Part shown: positions 1 through 11,846 of the stretch, piece by piece
How the letters are laid out: each line of letters starts with the position of its first letter
Position numbering within the stretch: the first letter of the stretch is position 1
DNA from: Diphasiastrum complanatum
Taxonomy: Eukaryota > Streptophyta > Lycopodiopsida > Lycopodiales > Lycopodiaceae
Reading direction: 5' to 3'
Assembly (NCBI GenBank): GCA_029204225.1
Contig: CM055096.1
Coordinates: forward strand, 65,816,370-65,880,369
Length of the DNA stretch: 64,000 nt
Position numbers and translations under genes: made by a program
Notes under the pieces: model-generated
What the model was told of the DNA's origin: nothing
Seen by the model: only the letters and a program-made list of their open reading frames with translations
The model's database searches: none

Positions 1-277
1 ATTGTTAATGCTTGTTGTTTGTCAAATTGCCAATCTAGATCAATTTTTTTGTGTCTAGTTTTTTGATAGATTGTTAAGCAAGCATCCAATCACTCTTGTG
101 GATCTTTTGTAGATCCATTTATGGTCCTACAGTACAGTACTTTCACAACAATGTTGGTGAATCTGCCATGCCCCAGTGCATCAAAAGCAATCTACATCAG
201 ACTGTTAGAGGCCTCTGATACTATTGTGACCTGTTTGTGACCTACAACGAGCTGTCTGTGGTAAAAAAATCAGAGAC
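1..277. other. unassigned spacer
   Basis: AT-rich sequence with stops in all frames that I could follow. I see no domain, repeat partner or RNA gene here. It could be a decayed LTR or host spacer. Confidence 0.4.
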
Positions 278-672
278 TTGCAAATTGTTTGCACCCTATC
301 TTCGCTGCCCATCTGCCTTGCTCACTGGCTGCCTACTACCCACTGTTTCTATTCGTTGTTACTATATTGCCTGCGGACCTGCTGTTTTTCAGCCTGTCTG
401 AGCTTACCTATGGGCTGCCTGCCTGTCATGCGACCTGTTGCGGCCTGCCCTGCCCAGTCTGCGGCCACCTGTGGGGTGCCTGCCTACCTGCGGACCTGCT
501 ATTTTTCAGCCTACCTGCGGCCACCTGTGGGCTGCCAGCCTGTCTGCGACCTACTGTGCCCTGCTGGCCATGCGATCTGTTGCTGGCCCTGCGACCTACC
601 TCCCTAACTGCGACCTACCTACAACCTATCTGCGAGCTGCCGGTGACCTGTGCGACATGTCTGCCTGCTGAA
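278..672. repeat. degenerate CTGC/CCTGCGACC-rich repeat tract
   Basis: A C/T/G-rich, A-poor tract built from shuffled copies of short words such as CTGCGGACCTGCT and GCGGCCACCTGTGGG. The word CTGCGGACCTGCT(G/A)TTTTTCAGCC occurs at about 371 and 488 (117 bp apart), and GCGGCCACCTGTGGG at 461 and 517 (56 bp apart). Overlapping open frames of 77-153 codons on the plus strand are a by-product of low stop density in this composition. They are Cys/Pro/Leu-rich with no domain, so I do not call a protein. Confidence 0.6.
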
Positions 673-1560
673 TTTTTGCGGTTTGTGGACTGGCTGCTGT
701 TTTGTGAAGCCCTACGGAGCTTTCCCACAATCTGTGAAAAAGGTTTTTAATTCTTTGATCTCGCTACCTATCCAAGTTTCGGCATATACGAGTAGTCCAA
801 ACTACTCTCTAATGAACAAAGGCAAAGCTACCTCAGACCAAAAGCGGCATTCATGACTAGTACTTCAACGATTTTCGGTCACCTACATTCACACTGAGGT
901 ATGGGTTTACCTCACATCGATTTTTATTCTCGTGTTTACTTGCTTTCAATTGGAATGTGGGTGCTTGACGTCCGTACTTGTTTTCGCTCATTGAATGAAT
1001 GATAGAATACTGAGAATGCATTGTGTAACTGTATGAGGACCTAATCATTTCAATAATTCCGCATTTGCCATGTCCCTATCGGGACCTAAATGATTGTCAT
1101 CCTTTTCTTGAACAAGTAGACATTGGGATCAGGTCTATGCGTATTTGTGGGTTTACCGGTAGTATGAACTCAGAATCACTTGCTTGCAATGAGAATGTTG
1201 TTTGCTTGAGTTCAGTAATTGCAAGTACCTAACTAGTGAATGGATTGTCGTAGAGTATGGGTCGATTGTGCATTATAGTGAATCGTTTTTAGCACAAATT
1301 CAAATTTAGTCCAGAATCATAATATTTTATAAATAGATGCGGCATGGCTAATTAGAACGATGATTGCCAATTTCCAACTTGTTTAGGAAAAGTGTTAAGT
1401 AAATAAATTTTGTTTCGTACTAATTTAGAATGTGTTGTACGGAGAGAATTGTAGGTTGGGTAGTTTATATTTTGCTGAGTTAGATTTATTAAACGGCTAT
1501 AAGGAATCACCATTTTTTTTGAAGTGTTTTTTACGGTTTTTGTCATTATGAAGCGTATTA
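673..1560. other. unassigned AT-rich spacer
   Basis: No open frame with recognisable content and no repeat partner elsewhere in the window. The short frames on both strands look random. Confidence 0.4.
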
Positions 1561-1760
1561 ATTGGACCCGACCTCTGCGAAACACCAGAGCCATCCGTCC
1601 ACCATCCGCGGTTGAAATACACCGCCTTGGTTAAAGCGTCACACTAGTCACACCCGCCGTCGGTATTGTCTAACGAAATACCTAGACTCGACGGTCGGCG
1701 AAAATACCGCCGCTTAGCAAACAAAGCGGTGCGTATATCTTGCACCCCACGAGCACATCA
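1561..1760. other. CpG-rich patch in AT-rich DNA
   Basis: About 200 bp with many CpG dinucleotides (CCGCGG, CGCCGTCGG, CGACGGTCGGCG, CCGCCGC), sharply unlike the flanks. It contains imperfect inverted words around GTCGGTATT and AATACC. There is no ORF. In a genome where methylated CpG decays, retained CpG suggests recent insertion or an unmethylated regulatory remnant; that is inference. Confidence 0.4.
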
Positions 1761-2035
1761 TAGACAGTAAATCGATTTCCAGCCCATGTAAGATCTTTAC
1801 CAACTGTAAGCCGAATTCACTAGGGAAAGAGACGTTAGCAATCAGAAGTTTTTGCGAAACCATAATTCTAGGAAGCTAGTGAATCATTGCACCAAAAGTA
1901 CTAGCATTCCCTCCTTGCAATCGTATCTCTGAGAGCCTGGAAAACTCTCATCGGTTGGGGAGCACGGGGTAACAGAGGAAGCCCCCAGGATTGGATGTGG
2001 CAGGACCTTCGTTACTCATGTAGGGCATAGCCACC
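1761..2035. other. unassigned sequence beyond the Copia-1 end
   Basis: This is where the 3' LTR of the minus-strand Copia-1 would be expected. I see no sequence here matching the other side of the element at about 5.9-6.2 kb, so either the LTR is lost or this is foreign sequence joined to the truncated RNase H domain. Confidence 0.35.
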
Positions 2036-2089
2036 ATCAGTAGTGGTGCCCCTTGACTTTTTTAGGACGTTTTGGCTGGACCAATCCCC

Positions 2090-3727
2090 TGTCAAAAATG
2101 GCCCTAACAACTTCTTCCAAGATTTGTCCCAACCATATAGCTTCCTGTGCTGCACTACACATTGTCTTATACTCTGCTTCTGTGGTGGATAGAGCAATTG
2201 TACTTTGCTTCTTAGTAGACCAGGAAAAGCAACTACCACAAAACTGGAATACATACCCTGTGGTGGATCTGCGATCATCATAGTCACCTCCCCAATCCGC
2301 ATCCACATAGCCACACAACTCAGGTAAACCATCATGCTTCTTGTAAATCAAGCCATAATCTGAAGTGCCTTTCACATAACGCAAAATGTGTTTAGTTGCC
2401 TTCCAATGCATTTCCGTGGGTGCTGCCATAAACTGACTTACAATGCCAACAGCATAGCATATATCTGGTCTAGTCGTGGTAAGGTAAATCAAGATCCCTA
2501 CTAACTGCCTATACAACGTAGCATCAAATGATTGTGACTCATCAAGCTTAGAAAACTTTAGGAGTATTCACTGGTTTGCAATCCTGCAACCGAAACCTGT
2601 GCAACAACTCTTTGACATACTTCACCTGTGTTAAACCCACTTTGTGTCCTTTTTGCCACACCTCTACTCCAAGGCAATAATGCATCAGGCTGAGATCTGT
2701 CATCTCGAATTATTGCATGAGGTCTTTCTTGATCATGTCTATCATCTCTTGATTATTTTCCGTAATAATCAAGTCATCAACATAAAGAGCAATCAAAGCA
2801 ACCATACCATCAAAGCATAAGACATATAGATTTGGATCAGAATGTGTTCTCACCATCCTCTTTGAATGAAAGTAGGCATCAATCATGCTATACCACGCAT
2901 GTGGTGCCTGTTTAAGACCATAAAGAGCTTTCTTCAAGCGACATACTTTATCTTCCTGTCCCTTCGCTACAAAGCCTTCAGGTCAGTGATCCATGAACAC
3001 CTCTTCTTTTAACTTACCATTTAGAAAAGCAAATTTCACATCCATCTGATGCAAAGGCCAACCAAAATGTGAGATGTAAAGTATTCCACTTAAATACTTG
3101 CGCAAAGGTCTCCTCATAGTCGATGCCTTTACTTTGTGCATACCCTTTGATCACCAATCTTGCCTTGTGCTTTGCTATACTTTCATCTGCATGGTACTTA
3201 GTCTTGTATACCCAATTGCAACCAATGGGTTTCTTGCCAACTGGTGGTTCTACTAAGTCCCATGTGCTATGCTTAGCAATTGACTCCATCTCCTCTCCCA
3301 TGGCCTTGACCCAAATGTCATCATCCTTCACCTCACCATAAGTCAAAGGTTCTTTGCCTTGAATAATGCTAGATAAGAGAGCATAATTTGCTTCATATCT
3401 TTCAGGTTGTGTCTTCTCTCTTGTTGATCTTCGTAGCTCTCCCTGGCTAGATGATCCTGGAAAGTCATCCATGTCGTGGCTCTCCAACAATCTCTCAAAC
3501 CATTTAGGGAGCTTCCTGTCAAGTGATCGGCTTCCTGGTGAAAATGTATCCCACGGTACATCCTTCTCCTTGTGTTTGTCACCTGCAACTTCAATCCTTC
3601 TTGCACCAAAAGGTTTGTCTCTACCTCTCCAACTTGTCTCTTGAGGTTGAGTAGTAGTATCCTGAGATGTATCCTCATATTCATCACTCGTCGGAAGGTC
3701 AATGAATGGATTCATCAAAGATAACAT
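2090..3727 (-). pseudogene. Copia-1 reverse transcriptase and RNase H, broken
   Basis: The reverse transcriptase starts with the copia signature W..AM.EE..SI and KARLVIKGYAQ (3014-3727), breaks near 3010, and resumes with LYGLKQAPHAWY and the catalytic YVDDL (2710-2937). The RNase H follows with GYVDADWGGDYDDRRST and STTEAEY (2110-2516). Beyond WLGQILEEV the sequence no longer fits the family, so the C-terminus is lost or fused to unrelated DNA. At least three frameshifts or stops interrupt the segment. Confidence 0.87.
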
Positions 3728-4497
3728 CTCGACTTACATGGATTTTGTTTTTCACTGGATCAAAACATCTATAGCCCTTCACACATTTATCATATCCTAA
3801 GAATATACACTTGATAACTTTTACATCAAGTTTACGTCTCTCTTCCTTAGGAATGTGTACAAAGGCCTTACATCCAAAGATTCGCAAGTGGGTCACCTTT
3901 GGCTTCTTCTTCGTGAATGCTTCCTCAGGTGTTATCTTTGGTATGGCAATGGTAGGACTTCTATTTTGAAGATAGACTGCCGTACTGCATGCTTCTGACC
4001 AAAAATCTTTTGGCAGTTTCATCTCAGCTAGCATAGATCTGGCACTTTCTACAATCGTACGATTCTTGCGAGTCAGCTACACCATTGAGAGTAGGAGTAT
4101 GAGCTTGCATAAATTGTCTTTTAATCCCACATTGATCACAAAGATCATTGAAGTCATTAGACTTATACTCACCTTCACTATCTGATCTTAGGACTTTGAT
4201 CTTCCTACCTGTCTGATTTTCAACCAATGCTTTGAAGCTCTTGAAATTGTCAAATGCATCCGATTTCTTCTTCAAGAAGTAGATCCATGTCTTACGTGAC
4301 ATATCATCAATAAAGGTCATGAAATAGAAGGTTTTACCTAAGGACATGGTCCTAATAGGCCCGCATAAATATGTGTGGATTAAATCCAGGATGTTCTTTG
4401 CTCTCGCAACACCACCTTTATTGAACTTCTCTCGATGCTACTTCCCATATACACATGATTCGCACATCGATTTCAAGTGGTCTTCTATAGTAGGCAA
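3699..4497 (-). pseudogene. Copia-1 integrase, frameshifted
   Basis: The integrase inserts the cDNA into the genome. The zinc-binding cysteines (CESC) are followed by a nonsense codon at 4438-4440 in the position of the usual Gln of the CxxC...GKQ motif. The core shows the first catalytic Asp in TFIDD and the second in RSDSEGEY; the region of the third acidic residue is frameshifted near 4080. The C-terminal part (3699-4034) has the copia motifs FGCKAFVHIP and FLGYD. Broken into three frames and not functional as it stands. Confidence 0.85.
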
Positions 4498-5874
4498 TCA
4501 TGTTACCATCTCCAATTTTCTCATCAAACTGAGGCTTCCCAAGTTCAAGTGACCAAGCCTCTTATGCCACAACTCAGTTTGCGATGGAATGGCTGATACG
4601 AGACCATGTTGCCCCTTGATTGTGGCATTCAACCTGTACAATTTTGTATTGGGCTCCCTTACTCCATCCGCAATAACTTTAAACTTTTGGTTCACATCCT
4701 TCACAAAGCAATGATCATGGGAAAATTTCACTTTCAAATTTTGATCAGTAATGACTCCAACAGAAAGTAGATTTTTCTTCAAACCTGGTACGTAAAGTAC
4801 CTCCCTGATGATGCTGCTTTTGCCATCAGGCAGTTGGATTAAAACGGTACCTATCCCCTTGATCTTGCATACCTCACCATTTGCTTGTGAAATGGACGTT
4901 CCATTATCCAATACTTTCAAGCTACTGAATCGATTCTTGTTACCTGTCATGTGTCTTGTGGCTCCCGAGTCAATATACCACGCTTGATCATCTTGATTGG
5001 ATGACAATGCAAATATGAAGATGCTAGAGTCTTCAATCTCACCCTCATCGACAAGGTTATCTGCTTGCTTTGGTTTTCCTTTGCCTTGTTTCGCCAGGAA
5101 TTTGCGACATTCACTCTTCCAATGGCTTTTTTTATCACAATGGAAGCACTTGCCTTTCTTCTTGGTCTTACTGGAAGATCCCTCATCCTCCTGAGTCTTG
5201 GCAAATTGCTGCTTAGACTTCTTCTTGCCCTTGACCTTGTCTTGTTTTTGGCATGTTGCAAGTGCCTGATCGTCAGTATTTTGACGTCTAGTTTTCACCA
5301 TTTCTCGCCGTTGCTCTTCCTGCATCAAGATTCCTATGAGCTTGTCAAAGGTTGACAATCTTTCTCTTGATGTTATTCCACTCACAAACATCTGATAAGG
5401 TTCTGCAATGCTGCACAATGCATTGTGCACCAGCTCCACATCACGTATGCGCTCACCAATATAATGCAATTCATCCCTCATTGTCTTGATTCTAGTCATG
5501 TACGTCTGAATGTGCTCTCCTTGTTCCATTCGGGCACTATTTAGCTTTGACTTTAGAAACATAATTCTTGACGGATTTGACGTCTCAAATTGGTCCTTCA
5601 CATCCCATGCCTGTCTAGGTGTAACAGCATCACAAATGTGGGAAATGATGTGATCCTTCACTGACAAGTTAATGAAGGTCAAAGCTTTTCTCATCTTTTT
5701 GTCGAACACTTTGATATCCGCTTCATTTGGCGGTCTTCTCTCATCACCTGTGACGACTTCCCACATGTCTTTCTCCATCAGTATGTTTTTCATTTTGAAT
5801 TTCCACACTACATAGTTGGAAATCCCGTCCAATTTGCTACTTTCACTCAAAATGGACTCTCCCATGTTTGCCAT
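4498..5874 (-). pseudogene. Copia-1 Gag and aspartic protease, 458-codon open frame
   Basis: Gag packages element RNA and the protease cuts the polyprotein. The N-terminal ~200 residues are a UBN2/copia-type Gag domain. One CCHC zinc knuckle (CFHCDKKSHWKSEC, residues 243-256) follows a Lys/Ser-rich linker. The pepsin-type active site DSGA is at 302-305. The GAG-pre-integrase motif LWHKRLGHLN starts at 435 and holds the integrase zinc-binding histidines. The start is the first ATG of the frame and gives a normal copia Gag N-terminus. The frame stops just after the zinc-binding histidines, and the integrase continues in another frame, so a small indel lies near 4500. Unlike its neighbours this stretch has no nonsense codon, so the insertion may be relatively recent. 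Confidence 0.88.
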
Positions 5875-6236
5875 TGCAAAACTACTTGAAACTTCTGCCG
5901 TAGACTAAAAACAGTATGCCGAGGCCAACTGTGATGTCAAAAATTGAAAATAAAAACCTGCACTTTTTCCTTTATCAAGACACTTGCCGCTTTTCCACCA
6001 ATTTGAAAGCCAAATCGGCGTTGCCTTTCGAAATGCACTCAGTCGTCAACTCTCAACTACATGCCCAATGGAATGGTGAAATCACTTTTAGCACACTCTG
6101 AACACTTTCTCCACTGCATTCACTCTGTTTTGTTGTATCGTACTTGTAGATACAGTCCGGGGGCCCTTCGTTTGGAGGTTATAGCCTTTCGTTTGGGTCA
6201 AAACGGGCAAAGGACCCAAAAATAGGGATTTTCCTT
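5875..6236. other. unassigned sequence between Copia-1 and the duplicated flank
   Basis: The 5' leader and 5' LTR of Copia-1 should lie here, but no initiator-Met primer site (TGGTATCAGAGC-like, minus strand) and no partner repeat near 2 kb is visible. Contains the short repeated words CCTTCGTTTGG and CCTTTCGTTTGG. No gene seen. Confidence 0.4.
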
Positions 6237-6580
6237 GTTTTTGAACTGTTTCTTCACCTTGAAGAAACTTCACTCTTCACTCCCAACTCAACTTTCACTT
6301 TGAAATTTTTAGAGAAGTTGAAGGCCATAATGCACTTCAATTCTTCAGGGCCCTCTTCAATTGAATCCAATGGCGGCCTTTGATCCTGCGGCTTACATTT
6401 TTCTCCCCACGCTCAAACCTCACCGTTGATTCACCTCATCATTGATTAGACGGCTGTCAACGATTTGGGACTTTGAAATGGGCTCTTCTAGCCACGGATT
6501 CCCTCAAATACACAATTTTCCAATTCACACTGGTCGCGCCCGTCCTCACGACTCATGTCCTTCTCTTGCTTACCAGATAT
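6237..6580 (+). repeat. duplicated host flank, copy A
   Basis: This 344-bp stretch matches 20790-21129 over its whole length. Its last ~160 bp (from CTCACCGTTGATTCACC to CTTACCAG) recurs at 12802-12961 on the other side of Copia-2. It looks like promoter plus 5' untranslated region of a plant gene, because in the third copy it runs straight into an ATG and a first-exon-like frame. It ends at the first base of the Copia-2 LTR. Confidence 0.8.
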
Positions 6581-7542
6581 TGAAGAAACAAAATGTTTCT
6601 GATTACAAAGGCTTGCTAGCTTTCAGCCCTTCGCTTGACGAAGATGTTCACGAACTTGAACATTTGAAGACACGAAACACGAAGAGTTTCGCAAACGCGA
6701 AAGTCAACGGAGACGAAGATGAATGGTTCGCGAACACGAAAGCTTTATCCACGAACGAGATTCCTTCGTGGTCCAGTACGGAAGAAGGCAGACGAGGTAA
6801 ACGAAACCCATTCAACACTCATGCTCCAAGGAGTACCACCAAAGATCACGCAAGTACCCAGAAGTACAGTAATCTGCTCTGATGGCATGACATCAGCAGA
6901 TACTTCCTAGGTCGTGGCTAATCTGCCACTCTTGTAATTCCCTGGTTAGACATAGATACTTAATCACTCTAATCTCAGGTTTACATAGAGCGACCATGCT
7001 TACTGGATGATACTTGACATATATCAAAAATGGAATACACAGTGTGTAATATACATTAGTCTGATGCTAGTAAGCAATCAAGATGAATTACAAACAGCAA
7101 TTCCGCCTGCGTGCGAGAAGAGCTCTGTGTCTAGGACCAGAAGATCCAATTGTCCGCTACTGAAGCAAGACTATTACTCATGAGAGAACCGTGCTTCTAC
7201 CATGCCAACACACTGCATGGATTCACATGCAGTGCTTGAAAAAATCAGAGAAAGATCAATATAGATGACTTTCTAGTTGTGTTTGATCTTGAATGCGAAT
7301 GCATATGCTATTTATTTCATATGTCTGAGTTTTCTTGTTCCTTTGAATTCCGCACTTTGGCTGAAATTAAGTCGAATGCTGCATTAATTGTATGAACGTA
7401 GATTAGTAATATCTGACTACACTCTAGAGGACTATAGGGTCAATTCAGCTAGCAGTGCCCAGTGATTGCCTCTGAACTCCATCCGAGTCTTGGAAGGGAA
7501 ACGAGATCCAGAATCGCGACTGTTTTACGAATTCTCCTCTCA
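6581..7542 (+). repeat. Copia-2 5' LTR
   Basis: Starts TGAAGAAACAAAATG, ends CTCTCA, and aligns along its length with 11847-12804. Starting at TGAAG rather than at the later TGTTTCTG is supported by the purine tract GAGAGGGAGC directly before the same position in the 3' LTR. About the first 320 bp also occur at 21130-21465. Open frames inside it are not genes. Confidence 0.88.
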
Positions 7543-7546
7543 TCAG

Positions 7547-7558
7547 TGGTATCAAAGC
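7547..7558 (+). other. Copia-2 primer-binding site
   Basis: TGGTATCAAAGC matches the initiator-Met-type copia primer site TGGTATCAGAGC at 11 of 12 positions and lies 4 bp past the LTR end, which fixes the 5' LTR boundary and the orientation. Confidence 0.85.
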
Positions 7559-7739
7559 ACACCCTGTCATATTCTAACATAGCCAAGAAGCTAGCAGATC
7601 CAGGAGGCCGAGCATTCAGACAATCAACCATCAACAAGGAAACAGACTTCAAGAAACAATGACTTGAATCAGCAGCATGCAAAGCAAGATCTGCACGATA
7701 CTTGACTCTTCAGGATCTACTTTCTAGTCTGGAAAGTTA

Positions 7740-8672
7740 AGACATCCTTAATACTCAAGGGCGAAGGACTCTTCTCTTGGGTGGATGGCACAGAAGAAAT
7801 GCCTACGACAACAGACATGGAGCTACGCGAATGGAAGGAGAAAAACGACAAGGCAGTAGCCTTGCTATCATCTTCCTTCGAAGATAGTCTCACACTTGGC
7901 CTGGATACACTCTCCAAAGGCAAGGAGATGTGGGATGAATTACTCACCATATTTCAGACGAAATTAAGAAGTTAGATCATGATGCTGGAAGATCAGCTGA
8001 CGTTCCTATAGTGGGATGAAAAAGATCTCACCTCTTTCGTGAGAAAGATGAAGGATCTGTTTCTATCACTATATAGCTCTAGAGCAGAGAATGCAATGTC
8101 AACTGAGAAGCAGCTCACGTACCTGTTGAGAGCCTTACCCAGATCTTTCCAGACGACACAAACCCTGCTCGCAAAAGATCCCGCCATGAACCTCAAAAAG
8201 ACGATTGTCGAGATTTGAGAGGAAGTCAAGGCCAAAGAACATCTGGATCACAAAGATGGTTCTGACCAGGCCCTCTACGACAACAAAGAAAAATCAAAGA
8301 AACAATTTAAGCCTAAGAGGGAGTCTAATTAGAGGCAGGATTGTGACCAGCAAGCAGAGGGAGCAAGCAAGGGCAACTGGAAGACCAAAGGGAGGTCGAA
8401 ACAACAAGATACAGACAAGAAGACCTGTGTGAGATGCAGAAGAGAAGGGCATACAGTAGATACCTACTGGCTCAATCCTAAGATTGAGTGTATCCATTGC
8501 CATAAGAAGGGTCATGCAACCATGGAGTGCTGTCGGAACCCAAGAAACAGATCAGCACAGAACAGACAGGAGAACAACAATAGTTCTTCCTATGTCGAGG
8601 AGCCCGAGAGCTCAAAGATAGGCAAAGAAAGAACGAACAAAAAATTGTTCGACCACCTACATCTGTGAAGAT
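7740..8672 (+). pseudogene. Copia-2 Gag, interrupted
   Basis: A copia-type Gag with the motif MWDELLTIFQ near 7930, then a basic linker and two zinc knuckles near 8425-8540. The first (CVRCRREGHTVDTYW) has lost its last Cys; the second (CIHCHKKGHATMEC) is a complete CCHC. Stops at 7973 and near 8217 break the frame. No single ATG-started ORF covers the domain. Confidence 0.82.
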
Positions 8673-9933
8673 GTGTGTGCAGCATCAACATCTGACACAC
8701 ATGAGGTGATTCTAGATTCAGGAGCCACCTCACACTTCGTGACATCAAGACGAATAATGGCTGATTTTAGAAGTGCGGATCTCTCAAGATTCATAGTTCT
8801 TGGAGATGGATCTAGACATAAAGTGAACGACATTGATTCACTATGGATCAACACCAATGACAGAGATAGACGACTCGAAGATGTTCTGTTCGTGCCTACT
8901 TTGCAACAAGGCTTGATCTCTGTAGCAAGAATAGCAGATGCAGGGATGCGTGTAACATTTTCTAACGAAGCATGCAACGTGATTGACGCCAGCACCAGCA
9001 CTCTCATAGCTCAAGGCAGAAGGAAAGGCAACCTATATCATCTGAAGGTGTGCCTACCTACCCATGATGACTCGCCAGACAGTCTGTGGCATAGAAGACT
9101 CTGCCACATGAACTCAATGGCACTTCACTAGGCAAGTCATCATGGAGCGATAACAGGGGTCAGCATCTCGAATACAACCAGTTTGACCACCTGTGATGCA
9201 TGTTTGAAAGGCAAGATGTCGCGCACTCCATTCGTCAAAGACTTCTACAGAACGACCAACCAAGATTCTGGAGCTAGTGCAATCTGACATCTGTGGACCA
9301 TTCAACATGATCTCAATAGGAGGTTTGAAATATTATATAACCTTCATTGATGATTATAGCAAGTTTGCCGGAGTGTATTTTATTCAGAATAAATCTGAAG
9401 CACTCGATAAATTCATAGAATATGTGAATTGGACAGAGAGATGTATAGGCAGCAAGGTGAAGCAGATCAGAACAGATCGAGGTGGCGAATATATCTCAAA
9501 TCGCTTCACTGACTTCTGCAATGATCGTGGTATCATTTACTAAAGAACTGCAGCCTACACACCGCAACACAACGATGTTGTTGAACGAAAGAACAGGACC
9601 CTAATGGAAGCAGCCAGATGTATGATGGCCTACTCGAAAGCTCCAAGGGCAGTGTCGGCTGAAGCAGTAGCTACAGTCGCATACCTCCAGAACAGGTGAG
9701 ACAAGTCTGGTGTTTCTCACACGACACCACATGAGCTATGGTGGGGTAGCACGTCAGAATCTTTGGCTGTGCAGCGTATGCACATATTTCTGATAAGTTT
9801 CGAAAGAAGCTGGATGAGAAAGCCGAGCAAGGATTTCTAGTGGGTTATGACAATAATTTGTCATACTACAGAATCTACATGCCAGACACGAACACTGTGA
9901 AGACAGTGAGGGATGTCAAATTTGATGAGAGCA
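8673..9933 (+). pseudogene. Copia-2 protease and integrase, interrupted
   Basis: The protease active site LDSGATSHF is at about 8711-8737. The GAG-pre-integrase motif LWHRRLCHMN is near 9088, then the CDAC zinc cysteines near 9194. The integrase core (9277-9543) shows TFIDDYS and RTDRGGEY, and the third acidic residue is in VVERKNR near 9579. Stops occur at 9129, at 9541 (TAA, where the family has Gln) and at 9697. The C-terminal FDES motif is near 9920. Confidence 0.86.
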
Positions 9934-10039
9934 GGACAATGGCCAACGACGATCCTGTCAGCTACAAAGTTCTGGGGAGACAGTACTATGACTTGCCGCC
10001 AGTGACAGAGGGAGTAGTAGACAAACACAAAAACGAAGA

Positions 10040-11822
10040 TTTTTGAGTCATCTTCCATTCGAACGATGAATCCTACGAAGAAAGATTCGAGAGGCAACCT
10101 ACCTCCACAGTTCTTGTAAACCAAGATGGTTCCGGACCGAGCAGAGCAGATAAGGGCAAAGGCATAGCTGTTCCAGGAGCATCTCCTAGAAGGTCGACAA
10201 GACCACGAAGAGCGCCAGCAAGATACGTGCCAGGCAGCTCAGCTTTCACATCAGAAGAATTTTGCGGGTTCAGTGACGAAACACAAACATTCGAGGAGGT
10301 GATTGAAAGTCCAAAAAAAGACAAATGGATCCAAACCATGAACGAAGAGATGGAGTCCATGAGGAAGAACCAAGTATGGACGTTGGAGCCATTACCGCAT
10401 AAGCACAAGACTGTCAAATGCAAATGGGTATTCAAGCTCAAATACGGACCAGACGGGAATGTGTCAAAATACAAGGCAAGACTGGTAACGAAGGGTTTTT
10501 CTCAGAGATATGGTATTGACTATTCTGAAACCTTCTCTCTTGTCATCAAACATTCGTCCCTATGTCTGTTATTTGCATATGCAGTAGCTTATGACCTCAG
10601 GATCCACAAGAAGACGGCCTTCTTACATGGCGAATTAGACGAAGAGGTCTACATGGATCAACCCCCAGGATTCATCTCGAATTCACTTCCTAACTATGTA
10701 TGTCGAATGCATAGAAGCATCTACGGTCTGAAGCAGTCATCCCGACAATGGTACAAGAAGAAAGATCAAGTCCTGAAATCATTAGGATTCAAGCCTCTGT
10801 TGGTTGACTCCAATGTGTATGTCAGAATTACAGATGGGCAGATCATCATTGTGGCTGTATATGTGGACGACACTCTGATACTTTGCAAGAGTGAGCAGCT
10901 GATTGCTGAGGTGAAGACAGACATCTCAAAACATTTTGAGATAGTGGATCTGGGAGAAGCCAGGTGTTACCTAGGCTTAAAAATTGAAAGGGACTATGAG
11001 GGAGGTAAGTTATACCTTCACCAATCTAGATACACCCAAAAGGTCCTAGAGGACTTTGGGATGTTGAACTGCAAAGGAGCGAACACTCCAATGCTCGTAG
11101 GGACGATGCTAACGAATGACGACTGTCCAAGGACTGAGGACGAGAGAGAACAGATGCAGCTCACACCTTACAGGAAGCTGATAGGATCACTGATGTACCT
11201 TGCAGACAACACACGTCCTGATATTGCTTATGCAGTCTTCAGGATGAGCCAATTTTGCATGAATCCAGGCTCGACACATTGGAAGATTGCAAAATGAATT
11301 TTGCAGTATCTTCAATTAACGAGGGATTATGGCTTGTGTTATTGTCGTGGTGCAGGTCTTAGGATACTTTCCTACAGTGATGCTAGCTGGGCATCCCTCA
11401 AGGATGATTGTAAAAGCGTCTTAGGAGGATGCACCATCGCATCAGGAGCAGCAGTTCTCTGGGTCACCAAGAAGCAGACCGTTGTAGCCTAGTCATCCTG
11501 TGAAGCAGAGTATGTAACAGTAGCGAAGATGGCCAACGAAGTAATTTGGCTAAGGTAGTTCTTGGACGAATTGGGCGAAACAAGGAACGAGCCTCTGGTC
11601 TTGTAGATGGACAACACCTCTGCAATACACTTGACGAAAGATCCCGTGTTCCATTCCAGAACGAAGCACACCACGATCAAGTATCACTTGATCAGGGATC
11701 TGATTGAAAAGAAGATGATGCAGACCACCTTCATAGGAACAAAAGACATGGTTTTGACATCTTCACAAAGGCCTTGGACAAAGGACTCTTTGAGAGGCAA
11801 AGAAGCAGTCTCAGGATCATAA
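10040..11822 (+). pseudogene. Copia-2 reverse transcriptase and RNase H
   Basis: The longest intact piece is the 356-codon frame 10227-11297, a nearly complete copia reverse transcriptase: W...M.EEM.SM, KARLVTKGFSQ, LYGLKQSSRQW-type motif and catalytic YVDD near 10861. RNase H follows with SYSDASWAS (about 11373) and SCEAEY (about 11497). It is cut by a TGA at 11295 and TAG codons at 11490, 11556 and 11604. Three of these sit where copia proteins normally have Gln or Arg, so they look like C-to-T mutations. Confidence 0.88.
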
Positions 11823-11835
11823 AGCTATCATGCTT

Positions 11836-11846
11836 TGAGAGGGAGC
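11836..11846 (+). other. Copia-2 polypurine tract
   Basis: TGAGAGGGAGC directly precedes the 3' LTR, the position used to prime plus-strand DNA synthesis in LTR elements. Confidence 0.75.

Larger units (their letters stand above)
2036..5874 (-). mobile_element. Copia-1: Ty1/copia retrotransposon, coding part only
   Basis: Read on the minus strand the order is gag, protease, integrase, reverse transcriptase, RNase H, which is the Ty1/copia order (gypsy elements have integrase last). The first 458 codons are open and the rest is broken by frameshifts and stops. I find neither an LTR pair nor a tRNA-Met primer site above 5874. The RNase H part loses family resemblance near 2090, so the element is truncated at its 3' end. 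Its Gag resembles that of Copia-3 (18.76-19.17 kb; both share an INLSVKD motif), so the two belong to one lineage. Confidence 0.9.

Noticed and set aside
278-750. Overlapping Cys/Leu/Pro-rich open frames as a small secreted protein gene
   Set aside because: All three plus frames are open because the sequence is a repetitive CTG/CCTG tract; no domain and internal repeats in DNA explain it.
6442-6882. LTR start of Copia-2 placed at TGTTTCTG (about 6593)
   Set aside because: The purine tract GAGAGGGAGC ends exactly before TGAAAAAATAAAATG in the 3' copy, so the LTR starts 13-14 bases earlier.
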